From the NCBI GenBank assembly GCA_015056085.1, contig SVHA01000005.1, positions 1 to 64,000 on the forward strand: a stretch of DNA of 64,000 bases, in the 5' to 3' direction. Origin of the DNA: Clostridiales bacterium (GTDB taxonomy: Bacteria; Bacillota; Clostridia; Christensenellales; Aristaeellaceae). The notes beneath the pieces are model-generated. The model was not told where the DNA came from, ran no database searches, and worked only from the letters and a program-made list of their open reading frames with translations. Shown in pieces: positions 1-7,751 of the stretch (position 1 is the first letter of the stretch; the number at the start of each line of letters is the position of its first letter). The position numbers were made by a program, and so were the translations under genes.

Positions 1-132
1 GATGTACTGATCCTGGCACAGCGGATCGGTCAGGATGATGTTGTAAAGGGGATAGGGGGTGTGGTTGAACATGGAGATATTGAACACGATCGTCTCGCCG
101 GGGACGAAGAACACGCCGTTGGCGGGCGCATT
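1..132 (-). pseudogene. C-terminal-side fragment of a DUF11-like repeat protein, cut by the window edge
   Basis: On the minus strand, bases 132 to 1 read as an open frame with a credible peptide including VPGETIVFNISMFNH and YNIILTDPL. This resembles the conserved repeat domain DUF11 (PGxTxxFxIxxxNxxxxPLxNxxxTDPL) found in large surface proteins of Gram-positive bacteria. Going upstream in the same frame a TAA stop is met about eight codons earlier, with no start codon between, so the fragment is not the natural start of a gene. It directly abuts the opposite-strand sialidase-like gene. The protein match is by eye and the family call is moderate; the coding character of the fragment is clearer than its identity. 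Confidence 0.5.
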
Positions 133-145
133 GCTGAAAGGAAAT

Positions 146-1216
146 GTGGATTACCGCATGCTCACCCGTCCTGCCCATGTGGAGTACCACCGCATCTTTG
201 ATACGGTGAAGGAAACGGGTGCGCACCATTTCCTGCACGGCGTGGCCGTGGAACAGTGGCAAGGACGGTTGGCCGCCTGCTTTGCCTTCAACGGCAAGGA
301 GGAAAACACCGTTACCGAGCAGCTGTATGTTACCTGGAGCGCCGACAACGGCAAGTCGTGGACAAAGGCGGAGCCCATCGCTTCGCCCGCGTTCCACGCC
401 AACAGCCACAGCGTATTCCTTGCTAAAGAGGATGCGCTGTGGTGCTTCGGCCCCCATTTCATGGGGCTGGGCGAACGCACCTATACAAAAAAGGATCGCT
501 GGACGCTTCACTTTGTGGAATTGCAGATGGAAGCCTGGAGCTGGAACGGCGAGGGGTGGCAGTCCCACGGCATTGTGGCGGACGACTTCTGGCCCCTTGG
601 CGAACCCACCCGCATGGACAACGGCTGCTGGCTGATTGCCGGCTGCGACACCCACTGGATGGGTGCTGTGGCCATCAGCCATGGTGATGACCTGATGCAC
701 TGGGACATCGTGAAGCCCGACACCGATGAAGAGGTGCTGACCGAGGCCGGCGCATGGGTGAACGGCAATGAGGTGATGATGGTTCTGCGCAACCAGTCGC
801 TGCTGACGGACGGCAAGTACTATGCCCATGTTGCCCGCAGCACCGATTACGGCAAAACCTTCACGCCTTGTGAAATCACCAATCTGCCCATTTCCACCAC
901 CAAGCCCTTCTGCGGTTATCTGGCGGACGGAAGGCCCTATCTGATCTTCAACGAGTCCATCGACGGCGATCCCACCGGCCGAAGCCGTCTGTTAATGGGC
1001 ATTGGCCAGAAGGGCACCTTCACCATTGACCATATGGTTGTGGTAGATGAAGGCTACCGCGGCATTGAATGCGAACGCATGCGCCTTAGCTATCCCTATG
1101 CCAAACAGATTGGCAGCAATCTCTATGTGGCCTATTCCTACGAAAGCGCTCCCGGAACCGGTCACAATCACAACGATGCCATGCTTGCCATCATCGATGT
1201 AAACTCTCTGGACTGA
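146..1216 (+). CDS. Sialidase-like (BNR-repeat) beta-propeller protein, start uncertain
   Basis: The protein has several Asp-box-like motifs of the sialidase/neuraminidase superfamily (SADNGKSW, STDYGKTF) spread along about 355 residues, and no signal peptide or membrane segment. A cytoplasmic six-bladed propeller acting on sugar is the likely fold; the substrate is unknown. The frame is open from a GTG at 59, but bases 1-132 code for a different protein on the other strand, so that extension is not credible. A GTG at 146 follows an AAAGGA sequence closely, and an ATG at 158 is the alternative. The true N-terminus may have been lost at the junction near 133-145. A hairpin terminator follows at 1230-1260. 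Confidence 0.6.
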   Translation: MDYRMLTRPAHVEYHRIFDTVKETGAHHFLHGVAVEQWQGRLAACFAFNGKEENTVTEQLYVTWSADNGKSWTKAEPIASPAFHANSHSVFLAKEDALWCFGPHFMGLGERTYTKKDRWTLHFVELQMEAWSWNGEGWQSHGIVADDFWPLGEPTRMDNGCWLIAGCDTHWMGAVAISHGDDLMHWDIVKPDTDEEVLTEAGAWVNGNEVMMVLRNQSLLTDGKYYAHVARSTDYGKTFTPCEITNLPISTTKPFCGYLADGRPYLIFNESIDGDPTGRSRLLMGIGQKGTFTIDHMVVVDEGYRGIECERMRLSYPYAKQIGSNLYVAYSYESAPGTGHNHNDAMLAIIDVNSLD

Positions 1217-1229
1217 GACCAGAAACCTT

Positions 1230-1260
1230 GGTCTGCCGTTATGGATCGGCAGGCCTTTTC
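1230..1260 (+). terminator. Intrinsic terminator after the sialidase-like gene
   Basis: GGTCTGCCG pairs with CGGCAGGCC (one G-U) around an 8-base loop and is followed by TTTT. Confidence 0.6.
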
Positions 1261-1287
1261 TAATACCCAAGAAAGGATGTGAATAAT

Positions 1288-1398
1288 ATGCGTAAACCGA
1301 AAATACTGGTTGTCGGCAGACTTGTACTTTCATGCAAAAAACAGTGCGATTTTGCTTTGTTTTGTGCACTGGGTTTCAAGAGAAAGAGGCAGGATTAA
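1288..1398 (+). pseudogene. Truncated start of a PfkB-type sugar kinase (36 codons)
   Basis: An AAAGGATGTG ribosome site precedes ATG 1288 and the first residues read MRKPKILVVGRLVLS, typical of the start of ribokinase/PfkB kinases (KILVVGSxxxD). After about residue 15 the similarity stops, the composition changes and a TAA comes at 1396. I infer that only the first coding bases of a kinase gene that once followed the sialidase-like gene remain. It could instead be a coincidental small ORF, but the good ribosome site and the motif argue against that. Confidence 0.4.
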
Positions 1399-1460
1399 TA
1401 AGATCGCTAGGAAAATATGTACGCACGCCATGTACCTCATACATATTTCCGCCATATCCA

Positions 1461-1509
1461 AGAAAATAAAGAATCCCGCAACCCCTTGATTTGCAAAGGA
1501 TTGCGGGAA
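1461..1509 (-). terminator. Terminator of the tRNA-Arg gene
   Basis: On the minus strand CCCGCAATCC pairs with GGGGTTGCGGG, followed by ATTCTTTATTTT. Confidence 0.75.
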
Positions 1510-1510
1510 G

Positions 1511-1584
1511 TACACCCGGCAGGATTCGAACCTGTGACCTTCAGAGTCGGAGTCTGACACTCTATCCAACTGAGCTACGGGTGC
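1511..1584 (-). tRNA. tRNA-Arg (anticodon CCG)
   Basis: The minus strand folds into a full cloverleaf of 74 nt. The acceptor GCACCCG pairs with CGGGUGU (first pair G-U), the D arm is GCUCAGUUGGAUAGAGU, the anticodon stem UCAGA/UCUGA encloses CUCCGAC with anticodon CCG, and the T arm carries AGGUUCGAAUCCU. The 3' CCA is not encoded. It has its own promoter and terminator. Confidence 0.95.
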
Positions 1585-1598
1585 TTGTCAGCCTATCC

Positions 1599-1627
1599 AT
1601 GATAGCACAGGCAGCAGGGAAAGTCAA
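1599..1627 (-). promoter_or_regulatory. Sigma-A promoter of tRNA-Arg
   Basis: TTGACT, 17-base spacer, TATCAT, about 15 bases before the tRNA 5' end on the minus strand. Confidence 0.85.
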
Positions 1628-1672
1628 GCAAATGATGGCAAATCGACAAAACTTGCCGGGATGGGACAGGGG

Positions 1673-2107
1673 TTACAGTTGCAGCAGATGCAGCCCCTGA
1701 TGCTGGGCCAGGGCGAAGGTGCGGGCGGCGCCACCCCAGCCTCGGCGGATGTAACACAAGGCGTGCCCGGCGTGAAGCACCATGTAACGGTTGCGGGCGG
1801 GGATGGCGGCCTTGCGGGGCAGGGATTCCAGCCCGCCGGGGTAGATGACCTCGTCGAACAGCTCCGGGGAGGGAATGGCGAAATCGGGGTAGGGGATCAC
1901 CAGCTGGCAGGCAATGCCGGGAAAGTCCGCCCGAAGTTGATGGATACAGCGGGCGCACAGATAATCAAAGTTCCCTTGCCCGCCGCAGAGAAAATCCGTT
2001 ACGCCCTGGGCAATCAGTTCCTTCAGGGCGCTGATGACGCATTCTTCCTCCAGCCCGAAACAGTCCCGGTGGCCGATCAGCACGGCGGTGCGTTCTTTCA
2101 TGAACAT
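1673..2107 (-). CDS. SLOG (YpsA/DUF1273-like) nucleotide-binding protein
   Basis: This 144-residue cytoplasmic protein opens with a beta strand and TAVLIGHRD, then an amphipathic helix and TDFLCGGQGNFD, the layout of the SLOG Rossmann-like superfamily to which YpsA belongs. Such proteins are thought to bind a nucleotide or nucleotide-derived ligand; no enzymatic role can be read from the sequence. The start at 2107 is chosen because an AAAGGAGG site lies just upstream; an internal Met two residues on is also possible. The gene stands alone, divergent from the XRE regulator. Confidence 0.6.
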   Translation of the reverse strand: MFMKERTAVLIGHRDCFGLEEECVISALKELIAQGVTDFLCGGQGNFDYLCARCIHQLRADFPGIACQLVIPYPDFAIPSPELFDEVIYPGGLESLPRKAAIPARNRYMVLHAGHALCYIRRGWGGAARTFALAQHQGLHLLQL

Positions 2108-2279
2108 CTGACCTCCTTTCACATCATCGAATAAAGATACGACAATTATAGCATTATTTTTCGAATATGTGAATTCTTGGGGGATGCAGAATCATCTAAA
2201 ATTTCGATAGTGAATCGTATGATGGTTAGATTTGATGCCACCCAGAAATCCTATAGAATACAAGTGGGTGGTGATTGAA

Positions 2280-2609
2280 ATGATGGATGTATGCCAGCGG
2301 CTGGAGCAGCTGATGAACGAGCGGGGACTGAATATGTATTCCCTGGCGAAGCGGTCTCATCTGTCCTGGAACACGATCAAGAATATTTATTCCCGGAAAA
2401 GTACGCCGACGGTGCAGACGCTGTTGATGCTCTGCGAGGGTCTGGGCATCACCATGATGCAGTTTTTTGATGAGGAAGGCAGTGGGGAATCCCTGCGCCT
2501 GACGGCGGAACAGCGGGAAGTGCTGCATCAGTTCAGCACGCTGCGGGATGAGGAAAAGAAGGTCATCCGTGACATGATGACGGCGCTGAATCAGGCCCGA
2601 AACCGATAA
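2280..2609 (+). CDS. XRE-family helix-turn-helix regulator
   Basis: About 109 residues. The N-terminal half is a Cro/C1-type helix-turn-helix (RLEQLMNERGLNMYSLAKRS, then SWNTIKNIYSRKSTPTVQTL), the part that binds an operator. The C-terminal tail (LHQFSTLRDEEKKVIRDMM) is a short helix pair common in small Clostridial XRE proteins. The start is placed at ATG 2280 (or the adjacent ATG 2283) near a GGTGG site; an in-frame upstream extension adds only poorly conserved residues. No linked target gene is obvious; the divergent SLOG gene is the nearest candidate. Confidence 0.75.
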   Translation: MMDVCQRLEQLMNERGLNMYSLAKRSHLSWNTIKNIYSRKSTPTVQTLLMLCEGLGITMMQFFDEEGSGESLRLTAEQREVLHQFSTLRDEEKKVIRDMMTALNQARNR

Positions 2610-2636
2610 GCGGAAAATGCAACGCAAAAATGCAAA

Positions 2637-2668
2637 AAGAAAAAGCGGCAGGCAGCCGCTTTTTTTGT
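2637..2668. terminator. Bidirectional terminator between XRE gene and MATE gene
   Basis: AAAAAGCGGC and GCCGCTTTTTTT flank a 5-base loop, with A and T runs that would serve both converging genes. Confidence 0.85.
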
Positions 2669-2677
2669 TGGGTGGGA

Positions 2678-4057
2678 TTATGCCGTTTTCTCCGCCGGTT
2701 TGTCCATCGACCGCAGCGCCTTTCGGAACTGGAAGAAGAACAGGATGGCCGTGAAGGTGACAGCGATGACGTCCGCCACAGGTTCGGCGGTGTAGACGGC
2801 CAGGGTTTTGTCTTCCATCAGGGCGGGCATGATGTAAATCAGCGGCAGCAGGAGGACAAACTTGCGCACCACTGCCACGATGATGGACGCCTTGGCGTTG
2901 CCGATGGCCACGAAGGTCATCTGGCAGGCGATCTGGATGCCGAAGATGACCAGTGCGCCCAGATAGACGGGCAGCACACTGGCGGAGAAGGTCAGCAGTG
3001 TGGGGTCGGGGGTGAAAATGCTGGCGAAAACGCCGGGAAAAAGCATAATGGCGCCCCAGAGGAGGGCGGAGTAGGTCAGGCTGACGGTCAGCAGCAGGCG
3101 GAAGGACTGCAGCACCCGGGATTTGTTGCCGGCGCCGAAGTTATAGCTGGTGATGGGCTGGGCGCCCTGAGCAAAGCCCTGCAGGGGCAGCATGGCGAAC
3201 TGCATCACGCTGGTGAGGATGGTCATGGCGCCCACGGCCACGTCGCCGCCATAGGTTTGCAGGGAGGAGTTGAAGCACATGGAGATCATGCTCTCGCTGC
3301 TTTGCATGATGAAGGGCGCCAGGCCCAGCGCCAGGCAGGGGAGCACGGTTTTCAGCTGCAGGGGCATATACTGCCGGCGAATGTGCAGCACCGTCTTTTT
3401 GCCCAGGAGGAAGCGCATCACCCACAGGCAGGAAAGAGCCTGGGAGATGACTGTGGCCAGTGCCGCGCCGCTGACGCCCATGTGAAAGGCAAAGATGAAC
3501 AGCGGGTCCAGGGCGATGTTGCAAACGGCGCCGATCAGCACGGAGGTCATGCTGATTTTGGTGAATCCCTGGGCGGTGATGAAGGCGTTCATGCCCAGTG
3601 TCAGCTGCACAAACAGCGTGCCCACGGCGTAGATGCTCATGTAATCCACGGCGTAGGGAATGGTGTTTTCGCTGCCGCCAAAGGCCATGAGGAAATCCTC
3701 GCTCCACAAAAGCAGCACGGCGGTGAGCACCGCAGACATCAGCAGCTGCATGGTGAAGCAGTTGGACAGCACCCTTTCGGCCTGTTCTTTGTCGCCCTTG
3801 CCCAGGAAGATGGAGGCCCGGGGTGCACCGCCCGCGCCCACCAGCGCCGCAAAGGCGGAAACGACCATAATCAGGGGCATACAGATGCCCACGCCCGTCA
3901 GGGCCAGGTTGCCTACGCCCTCAATGTGGCCGATATAGATGCGGTCCACCACGTTGTAGAGCATATTGACCAGTTGGGCCAGCACGGTGGGAATCGCCAG
4001 CCGGAAAAGCAGTTTCCCGACAGGCTCGGTGCCTAAAAACGCCTTGTTGTTCGTCAT
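2678..4057 (-). CDS. MATE-family efflux transporter
   Basis: A 459-residue integral membrane protein with about twelve hydrophobic segments in two similar halves, as in the MATE (DinF/NorM) family, which exports drugs or metabolites in exchange for Na+ or H+. The N-terminal region (EPVGKLLFRLAIPTVLAQ) and GFAQGAQPITSYNFGAG in the second half are characteristic. The start at 4057 follows AAAGGA at a 9-base distance; the frame is open further upstream, but that part overlaps the ileS terminator and end. Substrate not predictable. Confidence 0.9.
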   Translation of the reverse strand: MTNNKAFLGTEPVGKLLFRLAIPTVLAQLVNMLYNVVDRIYIGHIEGVGNLALTGVGICMPLIMVVSAFAALVGAGGAPRASIFLGKGDKEQAERVLSNCFTMQLLMSAVLTAVLLLWSEDFLMAFGGSENTIPYAVDYMSIYAVGTLFVQLTLGMNAFITAQGFTKISMTSVLIGAVCNIALDPLFIFAFHMGVSGAALATVISQALSCLWVMRFLLGKKTVLHIRRQYMPLQLKTVLPCLALGLAPFIMQSSESMISMCFNSSLQTYGGDVAVGAMTILTSVMQFAMLPLQGFAQGAQPITSYNFGAGNKSRVLQSFRLLLTVSLTYSALLWGAIMLFPGVFASIFTPDPTLLTFSASVLPVYLGALVIFGIQIACQMTFVAIGNAKASIIVAVVRKFVLLLPLIYIMPALMEDKTLAVYTAEPVADVIAVTFTAILFFFQFRKALRSMDKPAEKTA

Positions 4058-4087
4058 CAGAGAAGGTCCTTTCATACGTCCGGGAAA

Positions 4088-4148
4088 GATAAAAGGGAAT
4101 AAAGAGCGCCCGGGTGCGCCTGCGTCATGGGGCAGATACACCCGGGCG
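4088..4148 (-). terminator. Terminator of ileS
   Basis: CGCCCGGGTG and CACCCGGGCG form a 10-bp stem on the minus strand, followed by a T-rich run. It lies between ileS and the MATE gene. Confidence 0.7.
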
Positions 4149-4170
4149 GATGGCATATTCGGATCAGAGG

Positions 4171-7100
4171 TTACGCCTTGGCGATAGCGATGACGATCTT
4201 CTGGCCGCCGTCGCCTTCGATCTCCACAGTGGTCTGGGCGTCCACGCTGTCGCACACGCAGGAGAGGGTCTCGCCGCAGATGTAATCGGTCCAGCCGGCG
4301 GGCAGTTCACCCGTCACAGCCAGCAGGATGCGGTCGGAGATCTCGCAGCCCATCTTCTTGCGGGCGTCCTGGATGTTGCGGACGATATCACGGGCCAGAC
4401 CTTCGCAGCGCAGTTCCTCGGTGATGGTCAGATCCAGCGCCACCACGATGCCGTTGCCGCTGGCCACGTGCATGCCGGGCTTGGCGTTGTAGGAGATGAG
4501 GATGATGTCAGCGTCGAAGGCTTCCTCGGCGCCATTCACATCCACATAGGCCTTGTCGCCGTCCAGACGGAACTTGCCGCTCTTGACGCCCTTGATGATA
4601 TCGCCCCGGCGGGTGGGATACTTGGCGCCGATGACGGGGAAGCAGGGCTTGTAGTCCACCGTAGCGATGGCCTGCACGTCGTCCAGAATCTCCAGGTGCT
4701 TGATGTTCAGCTCCTCGGTGATGATGCCGGCGAAGGCACGGATGATGTCCGTCTTGGCGGCGTCATTGAGGGCGATCTGCATGGTGGAGAGGGGCTGGCG
4801 GTTCTTCACGCGCTGCTTTTCACGGATGGAGCGGGCCAGGGTGATGACATCCTGCACCAGTTCCACCTGCTCCAGCAGTTCGGCGTTGGCGTATTCCACG
4901 GGGATTTCAGGCCAGGTGGCCAGATGCACGGATTCCTCGCCGGTGAGGTTGCGGTAGAGCTTCTCGGAGAGAATGGGCGCAACGGGGGCGAAGATTTTCA
5001 GCGTGTTCACCAGCACATAGTACAGGGTGTCGTAGGCATTCTTCTTGTCCTGGCTCATGCCGTTTTCCCAGAAGCGGCGGCGGCTGCGGCGGATGTACCA
5101 GTTGGTCAGGCCGTCGATGAGGGAAATCAGGGGCGTCACATAGCGGTCCACCTGATAGGCGTCCATGCTGGTGCGGATGATTTCCTCGGTCTGCTGGAGT
5201 TTCGCCAGCATCCAGCGGTCCAGCTGATTGTCAGAGGCAGGCGCCGTGAGGCTCTCGGGGTGATAGCCGTCCACATTGGCATAGGACACGAAGAAGTTGC
5301 AGGCGCTCCAGAAGGGGGCGATGAGCTGCTGATAGGCGTCCTTGATGCCGTCGTCGTCGAACTTCAGGTCGCCCAGCAGCATGGCGTTGGACTGATACAG
5401 GTACAGGCGGAAGGCGTCGGTGCCGTTGCCCTTCATCAGCAGCATGGGGTCGGTGTAGTTCTTGGAGGACTTGGAGAACTTCTTGCCGTCCTTGGCCAGG
5501 AGCGTGCCGTGGACGATGCAGTTCTTGAAGGCAGGGCGGTCAAACAGCGCCACAGCCAGGATGTGCATATAGTAGAACCAGCAGCGAATCTGTCCGGTGT
5601 ATTCCACCACGAAGTCGCAGGGGAAGTGGGTCTCGAACCACTCCTTGTTCTCGAAGGGATAGTGCTTCTGGGCGAAGGTGACGGAGCCGGATTCAAACCA
5701 GCAGTCCAGCACTTCCTGCACACGGCGCTTCGTGCCGCCGCACTGACAGGGGAAGGTGACCTGATCCATGTACTGACGGTGGAGGTCCGTCAGGGTCACG
5801 CCGCTGGCAGCCTTGATCTCTTCAATGGAGCCCAGCACCGTGCGCTCGGAGCAGCAGTCGCACTCCCAGATGGGGATGGGGGTGGACCAGTAACGGTTGC
5901 GGGAGATATTCCAGTCACGGGCATTTTCCAGCCAGTTGCCGAAGCGGCCGTGCTTGACGGTGTCCGGCACCCAGTTGATCTGCTCGTTGGCGGCGATGAG
6001 CTTGTCCTTGATCTTTTCCACGTTGAAGTACCAGGCGTTCATGGCCTTGTAGATCAGGGGCTCCTTGCAGCGCCAGCAGTGGGGATAGTTATGCTCGATG
6101 GTGCCATCCGCCACGGCCTTGTTGTTGGCATACAGGAAGCGGATGATGATGGGATTCATCTCGATGACGTTGCGGGTCTTGCTGTCCTCGTAGAAGTCGG
6201 TGACTTCCTCGGTGAAGTGGCCCTTGGCGTCCACGGGGTTGACGATGTCGGTGGGGATCTTCGCATTGCGGCAGGACCAGTAGTCGTCCTCGCCGAAGGC
6301 AGGCGCCGTATGCACGATGCCCACGCCCTCGGAGTCATCCACATAATCAGCGCTGATGATGCGGAAGGCGCCTTCTTCCTTCATCTGGGCGAAGTAGGGC
6401 AGCAGGGGCTCGTAGGTGTTGCCGATGAGCTCCGTGCCGGAGACTTCCCTGACGATGACGGGCTCTTCGCCAAAGACGTTCTTATACTTGCCGATGGTGT
6501 TCTTGCAGGCCACATAGATGGCGTCGCCCACATCCACATAGGCGTAGGTCAGCTTCAGGCCCACCGCCAGGCAGAGGTTGGAGGGCAGCGTCCAGGGCGT
6601 GGTGGTCCAGGCCAGATAATACACGGGCTTGCCGCCGATGTCCGCTTCCGTTTCCGCCCGGAACTTGGCGATGATCCAGCGGTCCTGACGGGGACGGGTG
6701 GAGTCGCTCTCACGGGTGTCGGAAATGGACAGGGAGGTTTCGCAGTGCATACAGTAGGGCGTCACACGGTTGCCGGAATAGATCAGACCCTTGTCGTAGC
6801 AGGTCTTGAAGGCCCACATGACGCTCTCCATGAAGGTGGGATTCATGGTCTTGTAGGCGTTGTCATAATCCACCCAGCGGGCCATTTCGTCCACATACTC
6901 ACGCCATGCCTCGTTGTTGGAGGACACGATGCGCTGGCACTCGTTGTTGAAGGCGGTGATGCCCACGTGCATATCCTTGAAATCAGCGCTTTCGGCAGCC
7001 TGACGGGCAGCGGCTTCCACGGCGTCATGCCAGCGGTCGTTGCGGCTGAGGAAAGTATGGCCTTCCTCCACCTTTTCCGTCATGGCGGCAGCGTCGCCGG

Positions 7101-7464
7101 TCTCCACGCTGGTGGAGCGCTCGATGATGCTCTTGTCCGCAATGCCCAGCAGCTTTTCCGCCTGATTCTCAATGGGCAGACCGTGGCAGTCCCAGCCCCA
7201 GACACGGGGAACAGAGGTGTCCCGCATGGTCCAGTAGCGGGCGATCATGTCCTTGATGAAGGACACCAGCACCGTGCCGTGATGGGGCTTTCCGGTGGGG
7301 AAGGGAGGGCCGTCATAGAAGACGGTCTCGCCCTTTTTGTTTTCCAGGGACTTTTCAAAGATATGGTTTTCCTTCCAGTAGGCCAGGGTTTGTGCCTGGA
7401 TGGACGCAAGATCCGGCTTGCTGTCCAGTTCTTCGTACCGCTTGACTTCGCTGTGCTCAACCAA
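4171..7464 (-). CDS. ileS: Isoleucyl-tRNA synthetase, type 2 (IleRS2)
   Basis: A 1097-residue class I synthetase that charges tRNA-Ile with isoleucine. The catalytic motif near residues 61-64 reads HHGT rather than HIGH/HYGH; the second motif is KFSKS near residue 660. GWDCHGLPIE and the editing region are present, and the length and the C-terminal region fit the eukaryote-like type 2 enzymes, many of which resist mupirocin. The start is read as TTG 7464, because GAGGAGG lies 8 bases upstream and no ATG or GTG fits; the longer upstream frame runs through the leader. A promoter at 7560-7588 gives a leader of about 90 nt, too short for a typical T-box, and I see no T-box sequence. Confidence 0.95.
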   Translation of the reverse strand: MVEHSEVKRYEELDSKPDLASIQAQTLAYWKENHIFEKSLENKKGETVFYDGPPFPTGKPHHGTVLVSFIKDMIARYWTMRDTSVPRVWGWDCHGLPIENQAEKLLGIADKSIIERSTSVETGDAAAMTEKVEEGHTFLSRNDRWHDAVEAAARQAAESADFKDMHVGITAFNNECQRIVSSNNEAWREYVDEMARWVDYDNAYKTMNPTFMESVMWAFKTCYDKGLIYSGNRVTPYCMHCETSLSISDTRESDSTRPRQDRWIIAKFRAETEADIGGKPVYYLAWTTTPWTLPSNLCLAVGLKLTYAYVDVGDAIYVACKNTIGKYKNVFGEEPVIVREVSGTELIGNTYEPLLPYFAQMKEEGAFRIISADYVDDSEGVGIVHTAPAFGEDDYWSCRNAKIPTDIVNPVDAKGHFTEEVTDFYEDSKTRNVIEMNPIIIRFLYANNKAVADGTIEHNYPHCWRCKEPLIYKAMNAWYFNVEKIKDKLIAANEQINWVPDTVKHGRFGNWLENARDWNISRNRYWSTPIPIWECDCCSERTVLGSIEEIKAASGVTLTDLHRQYMDQVTFPCQCGGTKRRVQEVLDCWFESGSVTFAQKHYPFENKEWFETHFPCDFVVEYTGQIRCWFYYMHILAVALFDRPAFKNCIVHGTLLAKDGKKFSKSSKNYTDPMLLMKGNGTDAFRLYLYQSNAMLLGDLKFDDDGIKDAYQQLIAPFWSACNFFVSYANVDGYHPESLTAPASDNQLDRWMLAKLQQTEEIIRTSMDAYQVDRYVTPLISLIDGLTNWYIRRSRRRFWENGMSQDKKNAYDTLYYVLVNTLKIFAPVAPILSEKLYRNLTGEESVHLATWPEIPVEYANAELLEQVELVQDVITLARSIREKQRVKNRQPLSTMQIALNDAAKTDIIRAFAGIITEELNIKHLEILDDVQAIATVDYKPCFPVIGAKYPTRRGDIIKGVKSGKFRLDGDKAYVDVNGAEEAFDADIILISYNAKPGMHVASGNGIVVALDLTITEELRCEGLARDIVRNIQDARKKMGCEISDRILLAVTGELPAGWTDYICGETLSCVCDSVDAQTTVEIEGDGGQKIVIAIAKA

Positions 7465-7559
7465 GGTAGCATCCTCCTCTATCACCGGCGAAAACCGCCG
7501 GGGGCAATCTTTCGGGGGTAAAATGTGCAAAGGAAACAAAGCCACTTACACAATTAACA

Positions 7560-7588
7560 ATTATATCACACCACCTTTGGGTTTGCAA
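7560..7588 (-). promoter_or_regulatory. Promoter of ileS
   Basis: TTGCAA, 17-base spacer, TATAAT on the minus strand. The leader contains a small CCGGCG/CGCCGG hairpin just before the ribosome site. Confidence 0.75.
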
Positions 7589-7668
7589 GCCCGGAGTCGC
7601 CCCCTTTCGCCCCGGAAGGCGTTTCAGCCAGGGATTTTGTACTAAATGTGTTTTGTTTCCCTGTGCCC

Positions 7669-7697
7669 TTGCCCCAAAGCCCGGGAAAAGGTATACT
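7669..7697 (+). promoter_or_regulatory. Promoter of thrC
   Basis: TTGCCC, 17-base spacer, TATACT, about 55 bases before the start codon. Confidence 0.65.
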
Positions 7698-7751
7698 GAT
7701 TGTATCCTGAAAGAGGTCAAAACCCTCTTTCCCTTCACGGAGGAAACGCTC

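Noticed and set aside
1491-1700. An ORF across tRNA-Arg with a peptide like GRIRTCDLQSRSLTLYP
   Set aside because: This is the well-known spurious translation of a tRNA gene.
4114-7521. A very long open frame (over 1100 codons) on the plus strand opposite ileS
   Set aside because: It mirrors the ileS codons, has low-complexity composition and no domain, and arises because high-GC genes leave few stops on the antisense strand. Similar antisense frames opposite addB, the phosphate transporter, the Gld operon and the importer were dismissed for the same reason.
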